DNA of 64,000 nucleotides from assembly GCA_910578395.1 (NCBI GenBank), contig CAJTPZ010000009.1, positions 1 through 64,000 of the forward strand, in the 5' to 3' direction. Within the stretch, counting starts at the first letter, position 1. Each line of letters starts with the position of its first letter. This document shows positions 15,555 to 23,877 of this stretch, piece after piece. A program made the position numbers and the translations under genes. The notes below the pieces were generated by a model, which saw only the letters and a list, made by a program, of their open reading frames with translations, did not search any database and was not told where the DNA came from. The DNA is from an uncultured Muribaculaceae bacterium (GTDB lineage Bacteria > Bacteroidota > Bacteroidia > Bacteroidales > Muribaculaceae).

Positions 15555-17828
15555 ATGTTGCCATTAAATATATTGCTCAACGCTGTTTCCGGTGCGCCGA
15601 TTGAAATGGATATAAACGGTCTTATATCGGATCTGGCATTTATACTTTTGCTTGGAGCAGTAGTCACACTTGTGTTTAAATGGATCAGGCAACCTGTGGT
15701 GCTTGGATATATTGTCGCCGGTTTTTTGGCGAGTCCTAATTTTGAGCCTCTACCCTCTGTAACCACTGCGGCCAACATTGAATTCTGGGCGCAGATAGGA
15801 ATTGTCATATTGCTGTTTTCACTTGGTGTCGAGTTCAGTTTCCGCAAACTGATGAATGTCGGGGGAAGCGCGATATCGACAGTGATGATTATTATCACCG
15901 GCATGATGCTCAGTGGTATAGCGGTGGGGCATTTTCTCGGGATGAGTTTTATCGACTGTCTTTTTCTCGGCGGTATGCTGTCGATGTCGTCCACCACGAT
16001 TATCATCAAGGCATTCACTGACATGGGGTTGCGTCAGAAGACATTTGCCGGCATAGTATTCGGAGTGCTTATCGTCGAGGACCTCTTTGCGGTATTGCTT
16101 ATGGTGATACTGTCGTCCATAGCGTTGAACAACAGTGTGGAAGGCGGAGAGCTTATAATGAGTGTCGGCAAACTTGTATTTTTTCTTGTGATATGGTTTG
16201 TGGTTGGAGTATATGTGCTCCCGTCGGTGCTCAACAGGGTAAGCCGTTTTCTTAATTCCGAAACATTGCTTATTGTATCGATGGGATTATGCCTCGGTAT
16301 GGCTGTTTTTTCGGTCGAATGTGGTTTCTCGCTCGCACTTGGGGCTTTTGTCATGGGTTCGATACTTGCCGGCACGAGCTATGCCGAACGTATAGAGAAG
16401 GTGACAACTCCGGTCAAAGATCTGTTTGGAGCGGTATTTTTCATATCGGTTGGCATGATGGTGCAGCCGTCGGTGATTGCCGATTACTGGGGCTCTATAC
16501 TGTTGCTGTCGGGTGTTGTTATTGTCGGCATGATACTTTTCGGATCAATCGGACTGCTGCTTACCGGCCAGACTCTCAAGGTGGCCATAGAGGCAGGATT
16601 CTCACTCACGCAGATCGGTGAATTCGCATTTATCATCGCTTCGCTCGGCATGAGTCTCGGAGTGCTTGACGCCACTATATATCCGATTGTTGTAGCGGTA
16701 TCGGTCATAACAACTTTCACTACACCTTATTTTATCAAGATGGCTAATCCGTTCTACCGGATTGTTGTGAAAATACTGCCACACAGGCTTCATTTTCTGC
16801 TTGAGCGCTATACAGCCGATGCCAAGGAGGGAGCTGTTTCGGCGCGCAAGGTATGGGCTACGCTGTTGCGCCGTTATCTGTGGCGTTTTATGCTTTATTC
16901 TATAATAATTATCGCTATTGTGGCAGTAGGTATTGTCTATTTTGTACCGTGGCTTACAGACATGCTTGGCGCGTGGGGCAAATTATGCGGAGTTGTTCTG
17001 ACGCTTCTTGCAATGTCGCCGTTCTTGTTGGCTCTGTCGGGTCCTGTCAGCAAGAAAATGGAGGTTGAAATGCTTGAAAGCTATCATAGTCAGTATCGTG
17101 TGCCTATGGTGGTGATGACGGTGTTTCGAGCTGTCGCCGCACTGTTTTTCGTGATTTACTTTATCGGACACAGTTATGGATATGTAATCGGTGTGGTTGC
17201 CGGCATAGCCATAATGGTGCTGTTGTTCGCTGTGTTCCGCAATCAGGTGAAACACAAGCTGCAGACCATCGAGAGCAAATTCATGAGCAATCTCAATGAA
17301 CGTGAATTGCGACGCACGGGTAAGAATTTCAATCTTGTCAGCGATCTTCACCAGGCGGTCATACATGTCGGACTTGGAAGTCCGTACCTTGGTATGCAGC
17401 TGAAAGATACCGATCTGCATTCTAAGTATGGTGTGAATATACTAAATATCCAGCGTGGAGGTGAGTTTATACCTGTCCCGTCGGGCGACACACGCCTTTT
17501 CCCAGGAGATGTGGTAGGTGTGGTCGGTACCGACTCTCAGATAGAGAGCATACTTCCGCTACTTGAATGCGAGCGCACGGATACGCCTGTGGATATGGCT
17601 GATTCTACTGATTTTGACGTGGTTGCTCTGAAGGTGACAGGCTTGTCGCCGATTGTTGGCCGCACTGTGGCGCAAATCGATGTGCGTCGCAAATATATGT
17701 CGTTTATTCTGGCAATACAGCGCGGTGACGAGTATATCACCGATGTTGTCAACATACCATTCTGCGCCGGAGATACAATCTGGGTCGCAGGAAATAAAAA
17801 ATATTACAAAAAACTTGTCATGTCATGA
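15555..17828 (+). CDS. CPA2 family cation:proton antiporter with C-terminal TrkA-C domains
   Basis: The 757-residue membrane protein has an N-terminal Na+/H+ exchanger domain (about 20-400, with QPVVLGYIVAGFLASP and LLFSLGVEFS, and the ion-site region LGGMLSMSSTTIIIKAF). A second membrane segment group follows (about 435-560). The cytosolic tail holds two TrkA-C (RCK-C) domains, each with the PGD/AGD turn (LFPGDVVGVVG, CAGDTIWVAG). A TrkA-N nucleotide-binding domain (GxGxxG) is absent, unlike KefB/KefC. It probably exchanges K+ or Na+ for protons under ligand control by the RCK-C domains. It overlaps rlmD by 4 nt (ATGA). Confidence 0.9.
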   Translation: MLPLNILLNAVSGAPIEMDINGLISDLAFILLLGAVVTLVFKWIRQPVVLGYIVAGFLASPNFEPLPSVTTAANIEFWAQIGIVILLFSLGVEFSFRKLMNVGGSAISTVMIIITGMMLSGIAVGHFLGMSFIDCLFLGGMLSMSSTTIIIKAFTDMGLRQKTFAGIVFGVLIVEDLFAVLLMVILSSIALNNSVEGGELIMSVGKLVFFLVIWFVVGVYVLPSVLNRVSRFLNSETLLIVSMGLCLGMAVFSVECGFSLALGAFVMGSILAGTSYAERIEKVTTPVKDLFGAVFFISVGMMVQPSVIADYWGSILLLSGVVIVGMILFGSIGLLLTGQTLKVAIEAGFSLTQIGEFAFIIASLGMSLGVLDATIYPIVVAVSVITTFTTPYFIKMANPFYRIVVKILPHRLHFLLERYTADAKEGAVSARKVWATLLRRYLWRFMLYSIIIIAIVAVGIVYFVPWLTDMLGAWGKLCGVVLTLLAMSPFLLALSGPVSKKMEVEMLESYHSQYRVPMVVMTVFRAVAALFFVIYFIGHSYGYVIGVVAGIAIMVLLFAVFRNQVKHKLQTIESKFMSNLNERELRRTGKNFNLVSDLHQAVIHVGLGSPYLGMQLKDTDLHSKYGVNILNIQRGGEFIPVPSGDTRLFPGDVVGVVGTDSQIESILPLLECERTDTPVDMADSTDFDVVALKVTGLSPIVGRTVAQIDVRRKYMSFILAIQRGDEYITDVVNIPFCAGDTIWVAGNKKYYKKLVMS

Positions 17829-19234
17829 GCAGGAAAAAACCGCTCCCGCTACTACAGGATATCGAGATTACCGGGGTTGCCGCAGAGGGTAACTCTATTG
17901 CAAAGGTTGATGGCCGTGTTGTGTTTATCCCTTATGGCGCTCCCGGCGATATAGCAGATGTGCAGCTTACAAGAAAGAAAAATTCATTTGCCGAGGGACG
18001 CATAACGGAAATCAAGCGTCGGTCGGATCTGCGTATAGAACCTAAGTGCGGTCATTTCGGTGTGTGCGGCGGATGCAAGTGGCAGCATCTTCCCTACGAT
18101 TACCAGCTGCAGTTCAAACAACAGCAGGTTGAAGATGCCCTCACCCGCATCGCCAAGGTGGATATGCCTGGAATCTCACCGATTATCGGATCGGAGCGCA
18201 TATGGGATTACCGCAACAAAATGGAATATACATTTTCCAATAAAAAGTGGCTCACATTTGAACAGATGCATAGCGGAGAGGAGTTTACCGACCGTGATGC
18301 AGCCGGTTTTCATATTCCGGGATCGTTTGACAAGGTACTTGATATTGAATGCTGCCATCTTCAGTCTGACCTTGGAAACCGCATACGTCTGTTTATAAGA
18401 AACCTTGGTAAGAAGTATGGATGGGAATTCTATGATCTGAAGCAACAGGTGGGATTTCTGCGTACGTTGATGCTACGTATCCTTGATACAGGCCAGGTAA
18501 TGGCGGTAATGTCGGTAGGAGAGGATGATCCCGAAAAGATAAAGGTGCTTATGGAGGCCGTGGCGGCTGAGTTTCCTGAGATAACGTCGCTCAACTATGT
18601 GGTCAATCTTAAAGCCAATGACACGATAACCGATCAGGAGATAGTGTGTTGGCCAGGATCAACACCTTATGTGGAAGAGGAAATGGAGGGACTGCGTTTC
18701 CGTATCGGTCCAAAGTCGTTCTATCAGACCAATTCACGGCAGGCCTACAGGCTTTACAGCGCAGTGCGCGATCTGGCGTCTCTCGACGGTACACAACTTG
18801 TGTATGATCTTTATACCGGTACCGGCACGATCGCAAATTTTGTGGCGCGGCAGGCGCGGCAGGTTGTAGGTATAGAGTATGTGCCTGAAGCTATTGAAGA
18901 TGCAAAACTTAACTCACAGGTCAACGGCATAGAAAATACGGTCTTTTACGCTGGAGATATGAAGGATGTGCTCAATGCCGATTTTATCGGACGGCATGGT
19001 GTGCCTGATGTGATGATCGTCGATCCTCCGCGTGCAGGTATGCATGCCGATGTTGTCGCCACCATACTTGCCGCATCTCCGCGACGCATAGTGTATGTGA
19101 GTTGCAATCCGGCGACACAGGCGCGTGACATAGCTATGCTTGACGTGGCATATCGTCTTACGGCAGTCCAGCCGGTCGACATGTTCCCGCATACACATCA
19201 TGTAGAGAATATAGCGGTGCTTGAGCTCCGCTGA
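17825..19234 (+). CDS. rlmD: 23S rRNA (uracil-5-)-methyltransferase, RlmD/RumA type
   Basis: The 469-residue protein methylates a uridine in 23S rRNA using SAM. An N-terminal TRAM domain (about 8-70) is followed by the iron-sulfur cysteines CGHFGVCGGC (about 77-86) with a fourth cysteine candidate in IECCHLQ. The methyltransferase domain has YDLYTGTGTIANFVA, the DPPRAGMHADVV motif and the catalytic cysteine in YVSCNPATQARD. The gene starts inside the stop codon of the antiporter, so the two are translationally coupled. The exact uridine modified (1939 or 747) cannot be decided here. Confidence 0.92.
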   Translation: MSRKKPLPLLQDIEITGVAAEGNSIAKVDGRVVFIPYGAPGDIADVQLTRKKNSFAEGRITEIKRRSDLRIEPKCGHFGVCGGCKWQHLPYDYQLQFKQQQVEDALTRIAKVDMPGISPIIGSERIWDYRNKMEYTFSNKKWLTFEQMHSGEEFTDRDAAGFHIPGSFDKVLDIECCHLQSDLGNRIRLFIRNLGKKYGWEFYDLKQQVGFLRTLMLRILDTGQVMAVMSVGEDDPEKIKVLMEAVAAEFPEITSLNYVVNLKANDTITDQEIVCWPGSTPYVEEEMEGLRFRIGPKSFYQTNSRQAYRLYSAVRDLASLDGTQLVYDLYTGTGTIANFVARQARQVVGIEYVPEAIEDAKLNSQVNGIENTVFYAGDMKDVLNADFIGRHGVPDVMIVDPPRAGMHADVVATILAASPRRIVYVSCNPATQARDIAMLDVAYRLTAVQPVDMFPHTHHVENIAVLELR

Positions 19235-19251
19235 TACGGTATCTGATTTGT

Positions 19252-19297
19252 ACGACAAGCGGAATCCGACACGGGTTCCGCTTGTCGTTTTGCTTTT
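19252..19297 (+). terminator. Intrinsic terminator after rlmD
   Basis: A perfect 13-bp stem, ACGACAAGCGGAA (19252-19264) with its complement at 19276-19288, then TTTGCTTTT. Confidence 0.85.
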
Positions 19298-19445
19298 CAT
19301 GCAGGCAGTGGCGGATAAGAAACGTTAAATAGCGGAGTGCCCACGAACACTGGGCTACTCTGTGACGTTCTGATTTTGAAACGAGTTGAAAAGGCTTACA
19401 GCCTTAGTCTCGGAAATATAATTTAATTAACCTCTGAAATACTAT

Positions 19446-20027
19446 ATGGTAATGAATTACACCCAACCTGAACTACCTTACAAGCGCGAGGCCCTCGAGC
19501 CGATCATCAGCCGTGAAACTGTAGACTATCACTACGGTAAGCATGAGAAAACCTATATAGATAATCTCAATAATCTTATCGAAGGGACAGAATGGGCCGA
19601 TATGGCTCTGGAAGATATAATCCGCAAAGCAGAGGGGCCGCTCTTCAACAATGCCTCGCAGGCGTGGAACCACATACTTTACTTCTTCTCTTTCTCTCCC
19701 GATGGAGGCGGAGAACCTGACGGCGAACTCGGCGAAGCTATCAAGAAACAGTTTGGCAGTTTCGAGGAATTCAAGAAACAGTTTGAGGATGCAGGAGCCA
19801 AGTTGTTTGGATCGGGATGGGTATGGTTGTCGCATGATGATCAGGGTTCGCTTTTCATTTCGCAGGGCAGTAATGCTGAAAATCCGCTCACCAAGGGGCT
19901 TACCCCGATACTCACATTCGATGTTTGGGAGCATGCCTACTATCTCGACTATCAGAACCGCAGAGCCGAATATCTGAAAAAACTCTGGGATATTGTCGAC
20001 TGGGACATGGTGGCATCCCGATACTGA
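19446..20027 (+). CDS. sodB: Superoxide dismutase, Fe/Mn family
   Basis: The enzyme dismutates superoxide in the cytosol. The 193-residue protein has all metal ligands: His in YHYGKHEKTYIDNLN, His in NNASQAWNHILYFFS, and Asp and His in TFDVWEHAYYLDYQNRR. The motif FGSGWVWLS is also present. Fe versus Mn preference is not certain; the family in Bacteroidales is often cambialistic or iron-dependent. An alternative ATG two codons downstream (19452) gives MNYTQPELPY. A short hairpin AAGGCT/AGCCTT (19391-19405) lies in its leader. Confidence 0.96.
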   Translation: MVMNYTQPELPYKREALEPIISRETVDYHYGKHEKTYIDNLNNLIEGTEWADMALEDIIRKAEGPLFNNASQAWNHILYFFSFSPDGGGEPDGELGEAIKKQFGSFEEFKKQFEDAGAKLFGSGWVWLSHDDQGSLFISQGSNAENPLTKGLTPILTFDVWEHAYYLDYQNRRAEYLKKLWDIVDWDMVASRY

Positions 20028-20086
20028 ATATCAACTGACACAATTAAATAAAGAAACATAATTCTGACAAAAATATTTGATTGTCC

Positions 20087-20175
20087 CTGACAAGTGTCAG
20101 TGAAGTTGTAAGCATTAATTGTAAGCATAATGTGATGAATGGAGAGAGAGGTACTCGTGAGAGCCCCTCTTTTTC
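20087..20175 (+). terminator. Hairpins downstream of sodB, possible terminator
   Basis: CTGACA/TGTCAG (20087-20100) is a small hairpin. AGAGG (20147-20151) pairs with CCTCT (20166-20170) and is followed by TTTTC. The second is the better terminator candidate. The minus-strand PorW-like gene ends just beyond. Confidence 0.35.
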
Positions 20176-20182
20176 TGCATGG

Positions 20183-22981
20183 TCACTGACGGTCTGTTGT
20201 TCCGGTCTCTTGATGTTGTTGAGGCATCAGCCTGGCAGAGGTATCGCGTAAACGTGACGCCTCGACTGCATCGGTGTATTCATTTATTGAAAGCCGGTGC
20301 AGTCGCATTGTTTTAAGGTCGTCATAGGATATAATGACAGGAATGACTCCATCGGGAATATATCCGGGTCGGGAGCGGGACAATACCGACAGATATCTTT
20401 CCGCTTCATGTAAATTGGCGAATCCTTGTACGGTGATTATGGATTGATGATCCAGTGTAGTTGCTTCAATGTCAAAGTCGCGCACTGAGAATGCACTGAA
20501 ATTATATCGTGCGATATCATATAGAAGAATATTGGCGTTTACCGAGTCTTTGTCGAAAGCAAACAAAAGCACGTGTTTGCTTTCCGGATCTATTGTGAAA
20601 AGCGTATCGTTTGTTGTGGCTGTTTCGGGGGCTCGGGTGAAATAGTCGACTGTATCTGATGTTTCTGTCCACATCATAGGCTTTACATTCTCTCTGGTGC
20701 CGCTGCCGGGTGTCATACCACTGTCGAGAAGTCGGAGCATGTCGGTAGCAATGGGCGCCATCTCTGTTTCAGGATAGGATTCCGCAAGATCTTTCATTTC
20801 GTTTCCGAACAGGAGGGAGTTGCCTTCTGCTCCGTAGGCAAGCGCATTGAGGAATTTCAGCTTCGGTAGGATTTCAGTTGTTGATCCATCGGATGTCGCT
20901 GAATTATACAGTTTGTGTACCGAATCGTTTGCATTGTTGAGGTAAGCCTTGTAAGCTCGGTCATAGAGTGTTTCGGCAGCAAGCAACTTAGCCCGTTTCC
21001 GATTTATGTAGTCGGGGGCTGCCATTTCTTGTCCAAGAGGGGTGTCGCCAAATTCACTCAGTATAATCCTCCGCATCGCTTCAGCTTTTTCTTTTTCGTT
21101 TTTGCGGGAATATAACAGGTAAAGTCCTTCACAAACTTCAATCCTGTGAGGTGACATGGGAAATCTGCTGATAAGCTCTGACCACGCCTGTTCGGCGGCA
21201 GTGTAGTCATCGAGGCGGTTGCGAAGAATCAAACCGATATTGTACAGACCGTCTTCTATTATGCTTTTAGCATGGTCAAGGCGTTCAGGAGTATCAGGTA
21301 TTGATGCGAGATAGTATTCCGGATCATCGGGCATGGTTTCCTGTAATGTGTCATTTAAAACCATGTTTTTGATTATCGGTCGGGTGCTGTCGGTCGGTTT
21401 TGAGCTGGAATGTATACTTGTGCCTTCTTCAAGTCCGTTTTTTCCGGAAAGACGCCAGTTGTCGGTAAGCGGACGGTTGCCCCATATTTTTCTGAACTGT
21501 TCCCGACCGGCTTTCACGAGAGCATGATTATAGAAAAACCATGATATATCCTGTTGTGGCACGTCGAGGGTTGCCGGCGGTTTTGATACTGTGGCGATCT
21601 GTTCTGAGGAGTAACCATAAGCTGTTACGGTGTCGTTACTGAGGATATGGCGATATTCTTTTGCAAGCCGCTTGGCTGTAGCCAACTGTTGAGCTCGGCT
21701 CATCATTGACAATGCTATCAGCGAGTCCTGAAGATGGATATTTTTGGCGTATGGGGAGATCTCGTTGAGGGCTTCGGCTTTTTTTAGTATAGAATCAAGG
21801 TTGCTGTAGTCGGCCGGTAGAAACGGCAGTGCTGCGTTGTAGCAGTCAGAAGCCAGAGTATATTGTGCGTTTTTGTAGTATAGTGCTCCAAGTGACAGAC
21901 TGGCTTTTGCTTTATGGAAACCGTGACGGGTACTTTTTTCTATAGCCAGTGCATAAGAGCGCATTGCAGCGGCAGTATCGCCTTGGATTATGTACAGATT
22001 GCCTATAGCCTCATGAATCTGGTCGAGAAAGTCGGTGTTTGAGCCATATCCGGCGAGTTTTTCTAATGATTTTATTTCTTTTGAAGTTTCCGGTAGAGGT
22101 GTGGCACGGCTCATGGCCATGCGGGCATTGAAACGTGTGGTATAATCTGTTGTAAGGTCTCTTTCTATTTTTTTGAAGGTCTGGTATGCGTTGGCCACGT
22201 CGCCGCTGCGCTCCATAGTCTGTCCGAGGAGATAGCGTAGTCTTGTTTTTTGCTTCCCATGGCTTAATTCGATAAGCTGTGTTATTGATGCTACGGCTTC
22301 TTTATATTGACTACGGCGCAAGTGCAGAGATGACAGAGCGGTAAGGTATACACGTCGTAGCTCTTTATTTTCCAGTTGATCAGGCGCGACTCTCTCCAAT
22401 GCCGACTCCGCTTCATAGAGCCGGTTGAGCGCGCAGTAGCAGAGTGCTTCCCATGTGCGTGCTTCGGCGACGATGCCGGGTATCCATTTGAAATGACGTG
22501 ATATGTATAGAAAAGTGTTTGATGCTATTGCGAAGTCGCCGTTCATGTACTCGGCTTGTCCGAGCATAAGCCATGAGTTATGAAGAAATGGATTGTATTC
22601 CGTGCGTCGTTTCCATTCGCGCTGTTCTGGAGTCGATGAAGATCCGGCCGGTTTTTTCTTTATTGACCGGAGCTGGATCGCTTTTTGAGCTTTCTCGATA
22701 GAGCGTGTAAAATCGCCAGAGGGTTGTTCCACGCCATCTAAACCGCGAGCTTCGGCAGGGTGAACAAAAAATATCCGTGAAAAGTCATCGCGATAGTTAC
22801 GCTCCATATCGTCGAGTGTTTCACGGTAGTGCTTGTCGCCGTTGTAGTGGATATTGTAGCGCGTGATAAAAGCCTGGTAGTTTCGTGTGGCAGAAGTGTT
22901 GCGTGCAGGAGTGCAACCGCATGGCAGCAATAATGCAATTGAAGTTACCGCAATAATACTTAAAAACGATTTAAGACGCAT
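20183..22981 (-). CDS. SprE/PorW-like TPR lipoprotein (type IX secretion accessory)
   Basis: The 932-residue protein has a lipoprotein signal (ALLLPCGC, Cys about 23). A conserved N-terminal block reads NYQAFITRYNIHYNGDKHYR and is followed by many tetratricopeptide-like helical pairs (about 115-720). The C-terminal part has two SPOR-like/ferredoxin-like stretches (FAFDKDSVNANILLYDIARY, ITVQGFANLHEAERYLSVL). This layout matches SprE/PorW, an outer-membrane lipoprotein linked to type IX secretion and gliding in Bacteroidetes. No other T9SS gene is in the window. The assignment is by architecture and N-terminal motif. It is the last gene of the uvrA series, 36 bp after the broken glycosyltransferase-like gene. 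Confidence 0.75.
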   Translation of the reverse strand: MRLKSFLSIIAVTSIALLLPCGCTPARNTSATRNYQAFITRYNIHYNGDKHYRETLDDMERNYRDDFSRIFFVHPAEARGLDGVEQPSGDFTRSIEKAQKAIQLRSIKKKPAGSSSTPEQREWKRRTEYNPFLHNSWLMLGQAEYMNGDFAIASNTFLYISRHFKWIPGIVAEARTWEALCYCALNRLYEAESALERVAPDQLENKELRRVYLTALSSLHLRRSQYKEAVASITQLIELSHGKQKTRLRYLLGQTMERSGDVANAYQTFKKIERDLTTDYTTRFNARMAMSRATPLPETSKEIKSLEKLAGYGSNTDFLDQIHEAIGNLYIIQGDTAAAMRSYALAIEKSTRHGFHKAKASLSLGALYYKNAQYTLASDCYNAALPFLPADYSNLDSILKKAEALNEISPYAKNIHLQDSLIALSMMSRAQQLATAKRLAKEYRHILSNDTVTAYGYSSEQIATVSKPPATLDVPQQDISWFFYNHALVKAGREQFRKIWGNRPLTDNWRLSGKNGLEEGTSIHSSSKPTDSTRPIIKNMVLNDTLQETMPDDPEYYLASIPDTPERLDHAKSIIEDGLYNIGLILRNRLDDYTAAEQAWSELISRFPMSPHRIEVCEGLYLLYSRKNEKEKAEAMRRIILSEFGDTPLGQEMAAPDYINRKRAKLLAAETLYDRAYKAYLNNANDSVHKLYNSATSDGSTTEILPKLKFLNALAYGAEGNSLLFGNEMKDLAESYPETEMAPIATDMLRLLDSGMTPGSGTRENVKPMMWTETSDTVDYFTRAPETATTNDTLFTIDPESKHVLLFAFDKDSVNANILLYDIARYNFSAFSVRDFDIEATTLDHQSIITVQGFANLHEAERYLSVLSRSRPGYIPDGVIPVIISYDDLKTMRLHRLSINEYTDAVEASRLRDTSARLMPQQHQETGTTDRQ

Positions 22982-23017
22982 GTAAAAATAAACGCATCAA
23001 GCATTCATTTTATTGCT

Positions 23018-23871
23018 TTAGGACTTGTAGTCGGGAAATGTCACACTTCTAAAGAAATGCCCGTAGCGCGATTTAATGGCATCGAGAGAAGTAGCCGAGG
23101 CTGGCGAAAGATGGTGATTTAGTGTCGGTAGACAGATTTTCTGATTTTCAGGCACGAAGTTACCGTAGAGTTCAAATTCGGAGAAACCGGAAATTTCGTT
23201 GCGGTCTACTGAGTCTATGATAGCTTGGTCCCAGCTTTTCCCCGGATTTGACGTCTCGATGAGTCTGTGCAGATTTGAAACATTACCCCGCTTAAATACC
23301 ATTTTGTGGGAAACATAGCTCAAGCGTCCGATAGGATCAAAACCGATTAGACGGCGAATGTTGTCGTAGTAGGGAAGATGGTGTTCGTAGCTCTGATAGA
23401 ATACACTGTTTCCGTCGGCGGTTATGAATGTGTGAGGACGTAGGAGCACGTGATCGGCATCTATAGTGATATAGTGGTCAGAGGAGCCTATACGTCCCGA
23501 CAGTTTAAGTAACTGCTGGAACAGCCATCCGCTGCGGTCTTTTAGATCGGGGCCGATTTTCAGATCAATCTCTTTGGGACCGTAGCCAAGGATTTCTCTC
23601 TCTTCAATGAACTGCAATTTGTTTTTGTGGCAGAACTCCTGTACGATTCCATCGGTACTGTTGGCTACAATGTATATTTCCGATATGATATGCGGTATAT
23701 TGGCACGCAGTCCGGAAAGGCAAAGAGGAATTATCGCCAGTCCTTGGATATTACAGGAATGATAATATCCACTTTTGTGTCGCACTTTGGTTGTGGATCG
23801 CATGATGTGAATGCACGATACCAGTAGAGTCCCTTTCTTTGCAGTTTGCCAACAGAGAATCCCATTGCCAT
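23018..23871 (-). pseudogene. DUF6492/glycosyltransferase-like gene with a single-base frameshift
   Basis: The minus strand starts ATG at 23871, 6 nt after uvrA, and reads 46 codons ending KVDIIIPVISKDWR before a TAA (23733-23731). The neighbouring frame continues without a break as IIPLCLSGLRANIPHIISEI to 23018. It contains a DADHVLLRP motif like the DxD of nucleotide-sugar transferases. Restoring one base at about 23734 joins both parts into about 285 residues with the expected order. The frameshifted part alone can be opened from an ATG at 23803, but its first 21 residues are the wrong frame for the family. Either the gene is inactivated in this strain or the base is an assembly error. The intact protein would probably act in surface glycan synthesis. 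Confidence 0.7.
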
Positions 23872-23877
23872 TTAGCG

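Noticed and set aside
23018..23803. Treating the 261-codon frame as the intact gene
   Set aside because: Its first 21 residues do not fit, while the overlapping frame supplies the expected N-terminus. A frameshifted gene explains both.
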